64,000 nucleotides of DNA, from positions 62,001 through 126,000 of the forward strand of contig NZ_JARGNH010000007.1 in the NCBI RefSeq assembly GCF_029213205.1. The letters are read 5' to 3'. Positions 26,845-36,094 of this stretch are shown here, piece after piece. A program made the position numbers and the translations under genes. The notes under the pieces are model-generated. The model searched no databases, was not told the DNA's origin, and saw nothing but the letters and a program-made list of their open reading frames with translations. How positions within the stretch are numbered: position 1 is the first letter of the stretch; each line of letters starts with the position of its first letter. The DNA comes from Pseudooceanicola sp. Its GTDB lineage: Bacteria; Pseudomonadota; Alphaproteobacteria; Rhodobacterales; Rhodobacteraceae.

Positions 26845-26932
26845 TCCGCGCCGGTTGCAACTGGCGGCACATCCGGGCATGAGGTTTCTGAAACAATCCG
26901 GCGCGTGGCGCCGACCAGCAAGGAGAGACAAC

Positions 26933-28111
26933 ATGCAAGACATCGTCATCCTCGACGGCGCCCGCACCGCCATTGGCACCTTCGGTGGCAGCCTGACGGG
27001 CACCGCTCCGATCGACCTCGCCACAACCGCCACCAAGGCCGCGCTCGAACGCGCCGGTGTCGAGGGCGCACAGATCGGCCATGTCGCCTTTGGCCATGTG
27101 ATCAACACCGAACCGCGCGACATGTATCTGTCGCGGGTGGCGGCGATCCAGGCGGGGGTTCCCGACAGCACCCCGGCGATGAACGTCAACCGGCTCTGCG
27201 GCTCGGGCGCCCAGGCCATCGTCTCGGTCATGCAATCCCTGGTCATGGGCGACGCCGATTTCGGCCTGGCCGGTGGCGCCGAAAACATGTCGCGCGCGCC
27301 CTATATCAATCAGGCCGAACGCTTCGGCCAGAAGATGGGCGATATCAAGGTGCGCGACATGATGCTCGGCGCGCTGAACTGCCCGTTTGGCACCGGCCAT
27401 ATGGGGGTGACGGCGGAAAACGTCGCCGCCGAGCATGACATCAGCCGCGCCGCGATGGACGACTTCGCGCTGCTCAGCCAGCAACGCGCCATTGCGGCGA
27501 TCGAGGCCGGGCGCTTCAAATCGCAGATCGTGCCGGTCGAGGTCAAGGTCAAGCGCGACCTCGTCGCCTTTGACACCGACGAACATATCAAACCCGCAAC
27601 CACGCTCGAGGGGCTGGCCGGGCTGCGCCCCGCCTTCCAAAAGGACGGCAGCGTCACCGCCGGCAACGCCTCGGGCATCAATGACGGCGCCGCCGCCATG
27701 GTGCTGGCGACCGCCGAAGCGGCCCAAAAAGCCGGGCTGAAAGCCAAGGCCCGGATCATTGGCTACGCCCATGCCGGGGTCCGCCCCGAGGTGATGGGCA
27801 TTGGCCCCGTGCCCGCCATCAAGAAACTGCTGGCGAAAACCGGCCTCACAGTTGGCGATTTCGCGGTGATCGAATCCAACGAAGCCTTCGCCGCTCAGGC
27901 GCTGGCGGTGAACAAGGAACTCGGCCTCGATCCGGCCAAGGTGAACCCGAACGGCGGCGCTATTGCCCTCGGCCACCCGGTCGGGGCCACCGGTGCGCTG
28001 ATCACCATCAAGGCGCTGTACGAACTTGAGCGTATTGGCGGCGGCAAGGCGCTGATCACCATGTGCATCGGCGGCGGTCAGGGCATCGCCCTGGCAATCG
28101 AAACGATCTGA
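26933..28111 (+). CDS. bktB: Acetyl-CoA C-acyltransferase (beta-ketothiolase, BktB type)
   Basis: 392 residues from the ATG at 26933 with AAGGAGAG upstream. Thiolases condense two acyl-CoA units or cleave 3-ketoacyl-CoA. The nucleophilic Cys89 is in [10 protein letters not shown]; the general-base His is in [13 protein letters not shown] (about 349) and the second Cys in CIGGGQG (about 379). The N-terminal phrase [18 protein letters not shown] is characteristic of the BktB branch, which accepts longer substrates and serves polyhydroxyalkanoate or fatty acid metabolism. No pha genes are adjacent. Confidence 0.92.
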   Translation: MQDIVILDGARTAIGTFGGSLTGTAPIDLATTATKAALERAGVEGAQIGHVAFGHVINTEPRDMYLSRVAAIQAGVPDSTPAMNVNRLCGSGAQAIVSVMQSLVMGDADFGLAGGAENMSRAPYINQAERFGQKMGDIKVRDMMLGALNCPFGTGHMGVTAENVAAEHDISRAAMDDFALLSQQRAIAAIEAGRFKSQIVPVEVKVKRDLVAFDTDEHIKPATTLEGLAGLRPAFQKDGSVTAGNASGINDGAAAMVLATAEAAQKAGLKAKARIIGYAHAGVRPEVMGIGPVPAIKKLLAKTGLTVGDFAVIESNEAFAAQALAVNKELGLDPAKVNPNGGAIALGHPVGATGALITIKALYELERIGGGKALITMCIGGGQGIALAIETI

Positions 28112-28145
28112 TCGACGGCAGAGGCCGCCCCCGGCTTCTTCTGGT

Positions 28146-28190
28146 CGAAACTATCTTCGGGGGTCCGGGGGCAGACAGCCCCCGGGTCCG
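28146..28190. terminator. GC hairpin between convergent bktB and pbpC; repeat copy 2
   Basis: A perfect 8-bp stem, CCGGGGGC (28165-28172) with GCCCCCGG (28178-28185), lies between the 3' ends of bktB and pbpC. No T-run follows on either strand. The preceding ACTATCTTCGGGGGTCC resembles the block upstream of greA, so both look like copies of one dispersed element. Confidence 0.5.
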
Positions 28191-28202
28191 TCACCGCCGC
28201 GG

Positions 28203-30254
28203 CTAGCGCAATTGCACGCGCACCCGGGCCGCCCGGCCCTCGGCGTCGATCACGGTGATCTCTGAAAATCCCGGCCCCAGCCCCTGCAACAACAGCTCGC
28301 GCTGGCGCACCGCGACCTCTGCCGGACGCCCGCTGACCAGCCAGGTGAACGGTGCCCGCCCGGCACGGACCTTCACCGGCAGCCCGTCCCCGGCATTTTC
28401 CAGCACCGCGCCATCCGGCGGAAACGCCATCACCGGTGCATCACGGTCCGCCGCGATCTCGGCGCTGCGGCTGCGGAACCGCTTCAGCGGCTCCGGCAAT
28501 TGCGAGGCGCCGATCAGCAGGGTCTCGGGCGGTGGCGGCGGCAGCGGATCGAATTGTGGCTTCAGCCGCTGGAACGCGTCGAACAGCAGCGGCGCCGCGC
28601 TGTCGCCGCCAAAGGCGCCGGGCACCGGGGTGCCATCCGGGCGGCCAATCCAGATCCCGACCACATGGCGCCCGTCAAAGCCGATGGCCCAGGCATCGCG
28701 GTGGCCATAGCTGGTCCCGGTCTTGTAGGCGAGCCGGTTCATCGGCGCATCCGGCGGCGGGGTCAGACCGGCCAGGATATGTCCGACCTGCCAGGCCGCC
28801 GCCCGCGACACGATCCGCCGCGGCGTCCCCACAGCGCCATCCAGCCGATAGCTCAGCGCCTGCGATTGGCCGCCCTCGGCCAGACCGGCATAGAGCGCCA
28901 CCAGATCCTCCAGCGTCACCCCGACCCCGCCCAGTGCCAGCGCCAGCCCCGGCTTGCCGCCGGGCAGCACCGCCCTGACCCCGGCCCGGACCAACCCAGC
29001 CATAAGATGTTCCGGCCCCAGCGCCTCGGTCAGCATCACCACGGGGATGTTCAACGATTGCCGCAGCGCCTCGGCCACCCGGATGTCGCCACGGAATGCG
29101 CCATCGAAATTCTGCGGCGCATAGCTGCCAAAGGCGATCGGCCGGTCGGCGATCAGGGTCTCGGGATGCGCCAGCCCGGCGTCAAAGGCCAGGGCATAGA
29201 CCAGCGGTTTCAGCGTCGATCCCGGAGAGCGCAGCGCCTGGGTCATATCGACGAACCCCTGCCGGGAGTCCGCCCCGCTGTAGCCACCGGATCCAACCGA
29301 GGCGATGATCTCGCCGGTCTTGTGATCCACCGCGACCATCGCCACCGACAGCCCCGGCCCGGTGCCACGCAGCGCCTTGCCCGCCAATGCCTCCAGCGCG
29401 GTCTGCACCCCGGCATCGAGGCTCAGCAGATGTTGCGCCCGTTCCGGTGCGGCGGCCAGCGCCCGGTCGGTCAGATGCGGCGCCAATGCTGGAAAGGCGC
29501 GGCGCGCGGCCGGAACCGGTTCGCTGAATCCCGCCTCGGCGGCGCCGCGGCTCAGCAAGCCAGCGCTCACCATACGGTCAAGTACGCGATTCCGCGCCAC
29601 CCGTGCCGCCGTCCGATCCAGGTCCGGACGCCGCGCCTCGGGCGCCTGCGGCAGCGCGATCAGCAGCGCCGCCTGGGCCGGGGTCAGCCGCGCCGGTTCC
29701 TTGCCGAACCAGGCCAGAGAGGCCGCGCGGATGCCCTCCAGATTGCCACCATAAGGCGCCAGGGTCAGGTAGAGCCGCAGGATGTCGTCCTTGCTCAACC
29801 GCCGCTCCAGCGCCAGCGCCAACCGGGTTTGACGCAGCTTGCCCGCCCAGTTCCCGGTGCCGCTGGCCTCAAGCAGCCGGGCGACCTGCATGGTCAGAGT
29901 CGATCCGCCCGACACCACCCGGCCATGCCGCAGCGCCTGCCAGGCGGCGCGCAGCACCGCGCGGGGGTCGACGCCGGAATGATCGGCAAAGCGGTGATCC
30001 TCGAACGCGATCAGCATCTTCAGGAACAGCGGATCGACCCGACCCGGGTCGGCGCCCATCCGCCAGATACCATCCGCCACCGTATAGGCGCGCAACAGCA
30101 CACCATTGCGGTCCAGCATCTCAACCGAGGTGGCGGGCGCCAGCCCGGGCAATTCGGTGCGCCCAACCCAATCGTCAAACCCATCGCGCCCGGCGGCGCC
30201 GAGCCCCAGCACCAGGGTCAGCGCCGCCAGGGCCCGCCCGGCGCGGCGGCTCAT
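28203..30254 (-). CDS. pbpC: Penicillin-binding protein 1C
   Basis: 683 residues. PBP1C is a bifunctional-type peptidoglycan synthase. Order: short N-terminal membrane anchor (about 6-22), glycosyltransferase domain with catalytic E85 in IAFEDHRFADHSG, VSGGSTLTMQVARLL (about 113-127), then a transpeptidase domain with SPGSTLKP (active Ser about 346), the SLN triad in LRQSLNIPVV, and KTG in AYKTGTSYG (about 513). A C-terminal BiPBP_C beta domain closes the protein. The start overlaps the stop of the upstream alpha-2-macroglobulin gene by 4 bases (30251-30254). This pairing is a known genomic partnership in bacteria, thought to combine wall repair with trapping of attacking proteases. Confidence 0.96.
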   Translation of the reverse strand: MSRRAGRALAALTLVLGLGAAGRDGFDDWVGRTELPGLAPATSVEMLDRNGVLLRAYTVADGIWRMGADPGRVDPLFLKMLIAFEDHRFADHSGVDPRAVLRAAWQALRHGRVVSGGSTLTMQVARLLEASGTGNWAGKLRQTRLALALERRLSKDDILRLYLTLAPYGGNLEGIRAASLAWFGKEPARLTPAQAALLIALPQAPEARRPDLDRTAARVARNRVLDRMVSAGLLSRGAAEAGFSEPVPAARRAFPALAPHLTDRALAAAPERAQHLLSLDAGVQTALEALAGKALRGTGPGLSVAMVAVDHKTGEIIASVGSGGYSGADSRQGFVDMTQALRSPGSTLKPLVYALAFDAGLAHPETLIADRPIAFGSYAPQNFDGAFRGDIRVAEALRQSLNIPVVMLTEALGPEHLMAGLVRAGVRAVLPGGKPGLALALGGVGVTLEDLVALYAGLAEGGQSQALSYRLDGAVGTPRRIVSRAAAWQVGHILAGLTPPPDAPMNRLAYKTGTSYGHRDAWAIGFDGRHVVGIWIGRPDGTPVPGAFGGDSAAPLLFDAFQRLKPQFDPLPPPPPETLLIGASQLPEPLKRFRSRSAEIAADRDAPVMAFPPDGAVLENAGDGLPVKVRAGRAPFTWLVSGRPAEVAVRQRELLLQGLGPGFSEITVIDAEGRAARVRVQLR

Positions 30255-33200
30255 GGCGTGACCGTGATCCGGCCCGCATCGCTGCGCGCGCGGTAGCGCG
30301 GCCGATACATATCCTCGACCACCGCCGCCGGGTGATGGTAGCTGCCCGGCGAGATCGCGCGCACGATATAGGCCAGTTCAAACGGCTTGTCCGAGCGCCA
30401 GTCGACCGCCGCCAGGAACCGGTCCGAGCGGAACTCCGTGGTTTGGATCTCGACGGTCTTGACGAAATCCAGCCCGGCGATATCGCCGGCGCGCAGCAGG
30501 TTCGGATTGTCGATCTCAAACCCGGCGGGCAGCGGATCATCCACCATCAGCCGCGCCCCGGTCTTTTCAAACGGTTGCACCTTCAGCACCGTGACCAACC
30601 GGGTTCCGGCCTTGACCTGCGATGGCGACACCGGCTGACCCTCCAGCGTGTAGTAGCGCCGCTCGATCGCATAGCCATAGCCACCGGCAGGCACCGGATG
30701 ATCCGGCACCCCGATGGTGGTCAGGGTGATGTCGGTGGTGCGCGCGCCCTCGTTGCGGATCGCCATGCCGATCGCCGCCTCGGCCTCAAGCGCGCGCACC
30801 ATCGGCCCCTCGACCAGAGCGCCATTGATCGAAATCCCCGCGACGCTGGGATCATCGACCAGCGCCTTGGCCGCCAGCAGCGTCCAGGCGCTTTCCTGGG
30901 TCGACATTGGCCCCTCGGCGGCGCCGATCTGGCTGGCCAGCAGCGCCCGGTCGACCGCGTTTGAGCCGGATTCGACCGCCAGCGACAGCACCCCGGCGGT
31001 GTCGCGCAGGTTGGTGCCGTAATCGACACGATAGACCGCCGCTTCGCTCATCTCTTGGCGTTCGGCCAGCATCCGCCCGGCAATGGCAAACATCGCATCG
31101 GCACGCACCTGATCGCCATAAGAGGCCAGCGCCGCGCCCAGCTGCGCCGCCGCCAGCGGCGTGGCGAAATCCTCGCCCTTCACATCAGCGTAATAGCGCA
31201 GATCGCCCATATTGGCCGCGCCCTCCCGCGCCAGAACCAGCAGCGCATAGGCCAGGTCCTCACCGCCACCATTGGTGCTGGCGTCGAAATCGGGGGCGTA
31301 ATTGACCCGGTTGCGCAGATTGTCCATCGCATTGCGGAAGGCAATGTCAGGCACCACATGCCCTTCGGCCCGCGCCCGGCTGAGGAAATCCGAGACATAG
31401 GCATCCAGCCAGAAATCGCCAGATCCCGCACGCCACAGCCCAAAGGCACCGTTCGATGCCTGCCGGGCCAGAACCTGGGTCACCGCCTGGGTGATGCGCT
31501 GATCGACCTGCGGTTTGCTGGCCAGCCCCATCGCCTCGGTCACCGCCGAAAGATAGAGCAGCGGCATCGCCTTTGAGGTCACCTGTTCGGTGCAGCCATA
31601 GGGATAGCGGTTCAGCGTCGCCAGCAATTCCGGCGCATCCAGCCGCGCCAGCGGCCCGGCGGACGCGATGACCTGACCGGTGCCGGGACGCAGCCCGGCA
31701 AAGACATTGGCATCCAAGGTAAAGGTTGCGCCCACCGCCAGATCAAAGCGGCGGGTGGTCGAGATCGGCAGGTCATTGGCCCGCACCGGCAGCGCCAGCG
31801 TCTTGGTCAGCTGCTTGCCGCCCGGCGTGGTCAGCGCCACCCGGATGCTGTGATCGCCTACCTCACCCGCCGTCACCGGCAGACGCAGCACTGTCTTGCC
31901 CTTGTCGCTCAGATCAATGCCCGAGGGCGCGGACCCGTCCAGGGTTACGCCACTGGCTGTCACATCCAGCCCGGCCCGGCCCACCGGACCGGAGGCATGC
32001 ACGATTTCCAGCAGCAGGGTCGACTGATCCCCCGGCGCCATAAAGCGTGGCAGGGTCGCGGTCACCACCACCGGGTCGCGCACCAGCACATCCGTCTCGG
32101 CAGATCCGACCCCGGTCGCCGACCAGGCCAGAGCCGCCAACCGCACGGTGCCGTTGAATTCCGGAATATCAAAACGCACCTCGGCCCGGCCATCGGCGCC
32201 GACCTGCACCGGACCGCTGAAATAGGCGACCAGCTCTTCGGTCGGCGGCGGGCTCTGCAGCCTTTGCCGGTCCGACGCATCGCCGCCCGAGCGCACCGCC
32301 CCCATCGCGCCGTTATTGGCGTCGATCAAGCGGCCATAGAGGTCGCGGATATCCATCCCCAGACGGCGCTGACCAAAGTAATGCGCCTGCGGATCCGGCG
32401 TCTTGAACCCGGTCAGGTTCAGGATGCCCAGATCCACCGCCGCGACGGTAACCCAGGCCACATCGCCCTCAGCCACCCCGTCAACCTGCACCGCGGCCAC
32501 CAGCGGCCCGCGTGGATCGCTTTCGGCGGGCGCGTCAAAGCGGACCGCCAGCGCCTTGGCGCCGGGGTCGATCTTGGCATAGCTCAGCCCCATCGACCGG
32601 GCCGGATTACGCCCGGCGGCCACATCCATCGGCCGCATCACCGAGACCGTGACATAGGCCCCGGCCCCCCAGTCGGCGGTCACTGGCAGATCAATCAGGT
32701 TTTCACCTTCGTGAACCGCCACCGCCTTCATGTCGATCAGCCGGTTCGACAGCACGGTCACCAAAGCGGTGCCCGCGTAACGCGGCACAACCCGGACCTG
32801 CGCGGTGTCGCCAATCGCGTAATCGGGGCGGTCCAGTGACAGTTCCAGCGTGTCCGGTGAGGTGGTGCTGTCCGCAGGCGCATACCAGCCCGCGAAAAAG
32901 CTGACCGATGAGGCAAGCGGAACCTCTGCGCCGTCATGTTCCACAACGATCTCATAGCGCCCCCAGGTGACCGGTGCCGACACGGACACCGGATCGCCGC
33001 CCAGAGTCGCGGCGCCTGCGGCCACTTCGGTGCGGGTGGTGAAGGGTTCCCAGTTCCATTGGCCGTATTGCTGGTACCATTGGTAATGGGTTTCCACGCG
33101 GTTGATGCGCCAGGTCACCGGCAAATCCACCGGATCGAGGTCGGGGCCAATCGCGATCAGCTTGAATCCGGCCTCGGAATTCTCCTGAGCCACGTCATCG

Positions 33201-35707
33201 AAATCCTTGCGGATGCCGATGATCGGTTCCGCAGGTGCCACCAGCCGGGTGATCGCCCGCTCCACCGGCCGACCCGAGCCTTCACGCACCCGCACCACGA
33301 TCTCGGCCTCGGCCGGGCGGTCCAGATTCTCGATATAGGGCAGGTCAAGCTGCAGGCTGGCGCTGCCATCCTCGGCGGTGGTGGCACCGGAAAGCCCGGC
33401 CATCCGGCGATAGATCTTCTCGTCATGGCGCCCGAACAGATAGCCGGGCCAGGCGGCCAGGCGGCGGGTGGCCGACAAAAACACATCGCCCTCGATCCCC
33501 AGCCCGCCAGCGGGAGCGCCGAACAGATAGCGCGCGCTCAGGGTCAGCGGCGGCACATCGTCAAACCGCATCGGTCCCTCGGGCAGGGCCAGATCAAAGT
33601 CGATCCGCTCGGGCAGAAAATCCTCGACCAGCACATCGCGTGAGGCCAGCGCCGCCGCCTTGGGATCGGCATGGATATCGATCCGCCAGGTGCCGCGCGG
33701 CGCGCTGGCGGCCACCGGCATATCCCAGACATGGCCGCCTGCCAGATCGGCGCCCGAGGTCATCCGCGCATATTCCACCCCGTCCGGGCGGGTCAGCACC
33801 GCAGTCAGCGGCAGCCCGGCAATCGCCTTGGACACCCCGTCGCGGGCCAGCGCCGTCGCATGGATCACCTCGCCAGCGCGATAGGCACCGCGGTCGGTGG
33901 CCAGGAACACATCGATCGGCGGTGCCGACGGGCGGCCTTCAACGCCGCGGTCTGACAGGTCAAAGGCCGGATCGGTCAGCGACAGGAACGCCAGATCATT
34001 GTCCCCCGCCCGCGCGGTGATCAACGCCGGAGCGGCGCCACCCGCGCCACGGGTCAGACCATCGGCAAAGCGGATATAGCCCGCCTCATCGGTCAGCGCA
34101 CTACCCAGCACCCGGTTCGAGCGTGACAAAAGCTGCACCTCGACCCCGTCCCGCGCCGCCGCATCGCCCAGCCCGCGCACAAACACATGCAACCCGTCGC
34201 TGCCCGACATCGTGGTCAGGCCGAGGTCGGTCAGGATGAACCATTGGGTGGCCGGTTCGTAATCGTATTTCTCGGCATCCGGAATCGTCGCGGTCAGCGC
34301 GTAGGCGCCCGGTTCCAACCCCTGCAACACATCGCCCAGCGGCAGCCGGGTCAGCATCTCCTGGTTCAGCTCATTCTGCACCTCGCCGATGCCCTGCCAG
34401 ACGTCCTCGGCGATATCCGAAGTGAAATCCTCTTCTTCCCAGCCATAGATCGGGCGGCCGAAATAGCTGTCCTGAATGGCGCGCAGCAGGTTGCGGTCGA
34501 TCACCCGGCGCAGTTTCAGCGACACCTTGTCGGTGTTCACCGTCTCGATCGGCAGGGCCGCGGCGCCGCTGGCGGGCAGCACATAGGCACGGCCCGGGAA
34601 GCGCGCGACCGGCGACCGGTCGCGGATGTAAAATCGCAGCTCGACATCCTTGACCAGTTTCTCGCCCGAGCGCGCGGGCATCCCTTCGCGGAAGGTCACG
34701 GTATAGCGTTCACCATGGGCACCGCCGTTGATGCAGATCTGATTGCCATCCGCCTCGATCGCCATCGAGGCATCCGGCAGTTTGACATAGGTGGCGTAAT
34801 CGACGCCCTCCTTGGCCAGCGGCTCAGAAAACTCGGCACAGATCCGCGGCCGCGCCTGATCGCTGTCGATCCGGTGCTCGGTGATCCGAAAGCCGAATTT
34901 CGCAATCGCATCATCCAGCGCCGCAGAGATGTCTTCGCGCGGTTGCAGCCGCTCGGCCAGCCGCAGCGCCGGGATCATGTCGCGGCCCCGGTTGGTGATC
35001 CGCAGTGCATCCGCCATCACCATCAACGCATTGACCCGTATCGGCACCTGATCGGCCCGCAGATAGGCATTGGCGGCCGCACTCAGCGCCCGGTTGCGAT
35101 AGCGATTGCGGATCGTCGAACTATCGGTCTCGATCATCAGCAGCAGCCGCGCGAATTCGGCCCATTGGCTGGCGTCATCGGATTGCGCCACCGCGCCGCC
35201 CATCCAGCGCATCGCGTTCAGCAGGTCACCCGAGGCACGCTGCGCGCGGGAATTGTCCAGCATGGTCTGCAGGGCAAACTGCCCCGAAGGGTGGATCCAG
35301 CCGATCTGTTCGGCCAGGTTGCGCGCCGCACGCAGGGTCGACTCGCCAAGGAACATGACATCGCCGACCCGTTCCGCCGCCAGGCCCGCCACCTGCGCCG
35401 GCAGCGTGATCATTTGCGCCGAATGCGCCCCGTCGAATGGCACCCGGCTGCTGACAGCGCTTTTCGGGAAACAGGCGTTGGCCTTGGCGTTGAAGGTAAA
35501 GGCCGTGCATTGGTCCAGCGTTTCGCAGGTCTTGCGGCAGGCCTCGAAGGTGGTGTCGAACAGGCTTTGCAGATCAGCGCCCGGGAAGTCGGTGTTCATC
35601 GTCACGATCATCCGCTTTTTTGGCAACGGTTGTTCGGTGGCGGTTTGGGCGGTTGCGGTACCGATGCACAGGACCAGGGAGAAAAGCGCGGCGACAAGGC
35701 GAACCAT
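30251..35707 (-). CDS. Bacterial alpha-2-macroglobulin with N-terminal PAN/apple-like domain
   Basis: 1818 residues from the ATG at 35707, which begins a good signal peptide (MVRLVAALFSLVLCIGTATA); an upstream start at 35881 would bury it. The family traps proteases in the periplasm. A Cys-rich PAN/apple-like module (about 30-85, TFEACRKTCETLDQCTAF) precedes the macroglobulin domains, which include MG-type repeats rich in beta strands. The reactive thioester motif is intact: YPYGCTEQ with Cys at about 1372, followed by the helical thioester domain. The protein has no lipobox, so it is probably soluble in the periplasm or anchored by partners. It is the first gene of an operon with pbpC. Confidence 0.94.
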   Translation of the reverse strand: MVRLVAALFSLVLCIGTATAQTATEQPLPKKRMIVTMNTDFPGADLQSLFDTTFEACRKTCETLDQCTAFTFNAKANACFPKSAVSSRVPFDGAHSAQMITLPAQVAGLAAERVGDVMFLGESTLRAARNLAEQIGWIHPSGQFALQTMLDNSRAQRASGDLLNAMRWMGGAVAQSDDASQWAEFARLLLMIETDSSTIRNRYRNRALSAAANAYLRADQVPIRVNALMVMADALRITNRGRDMIPALRLAERLQPREDISAALDDAIAKFGFRITEHRIDSDQARPRICAEFSEPLAKEGVDYATYVKLPDASMAIEADGNQICINGGAHGERYTVTFREGMPARSGEKLVKDVELRFYIRDRSPVARFPGRAYVLPASGAAALPIETVNTDKVSLKLRRVIDRNLLRAIQDSYFGRPIYGWEEEDFTSDIAEDVWQGIGEVQNELNQEMLTRLPLGDVLQGLEPGAYALTATIPDAEKYDYEPATQWFILTDLGLTTMSGSDGLHVFVRGLGDAAARDGVEVQLLSRSNRVLGSALTDEAGYIRFADGLTRGAGGAAPALITARAGDNDLAFLSLTDPAFDLSDRGVEGRPSAPPIDVFLATDRGAYRAGEVIHATALARDGVSKAIAGLPLTAVLTRPDGVEYARMTSGADLAGGHVWDMPVAASAPRGTWRIDIHADPKAAALASRDVLVEDFLPERIDFDLALPEGPMRFDDVPPLTLSARYLFGAPAGGLGIEGDVFLSATRRLAAWPGYLFGRHDEKIYRRMAGLSGATTAEDGSASLQLDLPYIENLDRPAEAEIVVRVREGSGRPVERAITRLVAPAEPIIGIRKDFDDVAQENSEAGFKLIAIGPDLDPVDLPVTWRINRVETHYQWYQQYGQWNWEPFTTRTEVAAGAATLGGDPVSVSAPVTWGRYEIVVEHDGAEVPLASSVSFFAGWYAPADSTTSPDTLELSLDRPDYAIGDTAQVRVVPRYAGTALVTVLSNRLIDMKAVAVHEGENLIDLPVTADWGAGAYVTVSVMRPMDVAAGRNPARSMGLSYAKIDPGAKALAVRFDAPAESDPRGPLVAAVQVDGVAEGDVAWVTVAAVDLGILNLTGFKTPDPQAHYFGQRRLGMDIRDLYGRLIDANNGAMGAVRSGGDASDRQRLQSPPPTEELVAYFSGPVQVGADGRAEVRFDIPEFNGTVRLAALAWSATGVGSAETDVLVRDPVVVTATLPRFMAPGDQSTLLLEIVHASGPVGRAGLDVTASGVTLDGSAPSGIDLSDKGKTVLRLPVTAGEVGDHSIRVALTTPGGKQLTKTLALPVRANDLPISTTRRFDLAVGATFTLDANVFAGLRPGTGQVIASAGPLARLDAPELLATLNRYPYGCTEQVTSKAMPLLYLSAVTEAMGLASKPQVDQRITQAVTQVLARQASNGAFGLWRAGSGDFWLDAYVSDFLSRARAEGHVVPDIAFRNAMDNLRNRVNYAPDFDASTNGGGEDLAYALLVLAREGAANMGDLRYYADVKGEDFATPLAAAQLGAALASYGDQVRADAMFAIAGRMLAERQEMSEAAVYRVDYGTNLRDTAGVLSLAVESGSNAVDRALLASQIGAAEGPMSTQESAWTLLAAKALVDDPSVAGISINGALVEGPMVRALEAEAAIGMAIRNEGARTTDITLTTIGVPDHPVPAGGYGYAIERRYYTLEGQPVSPSQVKAGTRLVTVLKVQPFEKTGARLMVDDPLPAGFEIDNPNLLRAGDIAGLDFVKTVEIQTTEFRSDRFLAAVDWRSDKPFELAYIVRAISPGSYHHPAAVVEDMYRPRYRARSDAGRITVTP

Positions 35708-35760
35708 GGCAAAACCTTTGTAGATGGACGGCGAAACTGGACGGCGGAAATAGCTGTAAG

Positions 35761-35829
35761 TCTTGCAAGACAGCATCGTGATGGCAACGATTCCCTCGCT
35801 CTGGACCCAAATGTGAACGCTTTGTTCAC
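35761..35829. promoter_or_regulatory. Two inverted repeats upstream of the macroglobulin operon
   Basis: TCTTGCAAGA (35761-35770) is a perfect 10-bp palindrome. GTGAAC (35813-35818) and GTTCAC (35824-35829) form a perfect 6-bp inverted repeat with a 5-base spacer. Both lie 54-122 bases before the macroglobulin start on the minus strand and could be operators; the binders are unknown. Confidence 0.35.
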
Positions 35830-35853
35830 CAAGCTCAGCCAGCTTGGCGACAT

Positions 35854-36094
35854 CCGACCAACCGCAGGGTGTTTCAGACACCCCTTACCTCCGCCCGGGT
35901 CGGGCTGCATTTCGTCAGCAACGGAGAAGAGGCGCTCCAGGCCGGGCGTGACCTACGGCCAGACATGATATTCATGGGTATCTCGATGCCGATCATCGTC
36001 GGCAAAGCGGCAACCCGACGCATCCGTATCGAAGAGGCCGGCAAGGGTCAGGGCGCCTGTGCCGGTGATCGCGTTGACAGCTCAGGCGACGGCG
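35854..36094 (+). pseudogene. Degenerate response-regulator receiver domain (hybrid kinase relic)
   Basis: The plus strand reads, in one frame from about 35857, TNRRVFQTPLTSARVGLHF and then VSNGEEALQAGRDLRPDMIF-MGISMP, GKAATRRIR (to about 36040). These match the second half of a receiver domain, usually TNRLVFQKML..FVSNGEEA..RPDLIFMDISMPVMDGKEATRRIR. The phospho-acceptor Asp is replaced by Gly (MGISMP) and the Asp after MP is Val. A +1 shift at about 36045-36056 brings back PVPVIALTAQA (36056-36088), the usual PVIALTAHA strand. No kinase or DNA-binding part is present and the relic overlaps the end of yaaA. A former hybrid histidine kinase gene is likely. The overall reading is inference from motif order. 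Confidence 0.7.

Noticed and set aside
35708-35881. Start of the macroglobulin at 35881
   Set aside because: The added 58 residues would place the signal peptide internally; the ATG at 35707 gives a normal signal peptide.
34187-35968. Long frame opposite the 5' part of the macroglobulin gene
   Set aside because: It mirrors an intact, motif-bearing protein on the other strand and shows no domain of its own.
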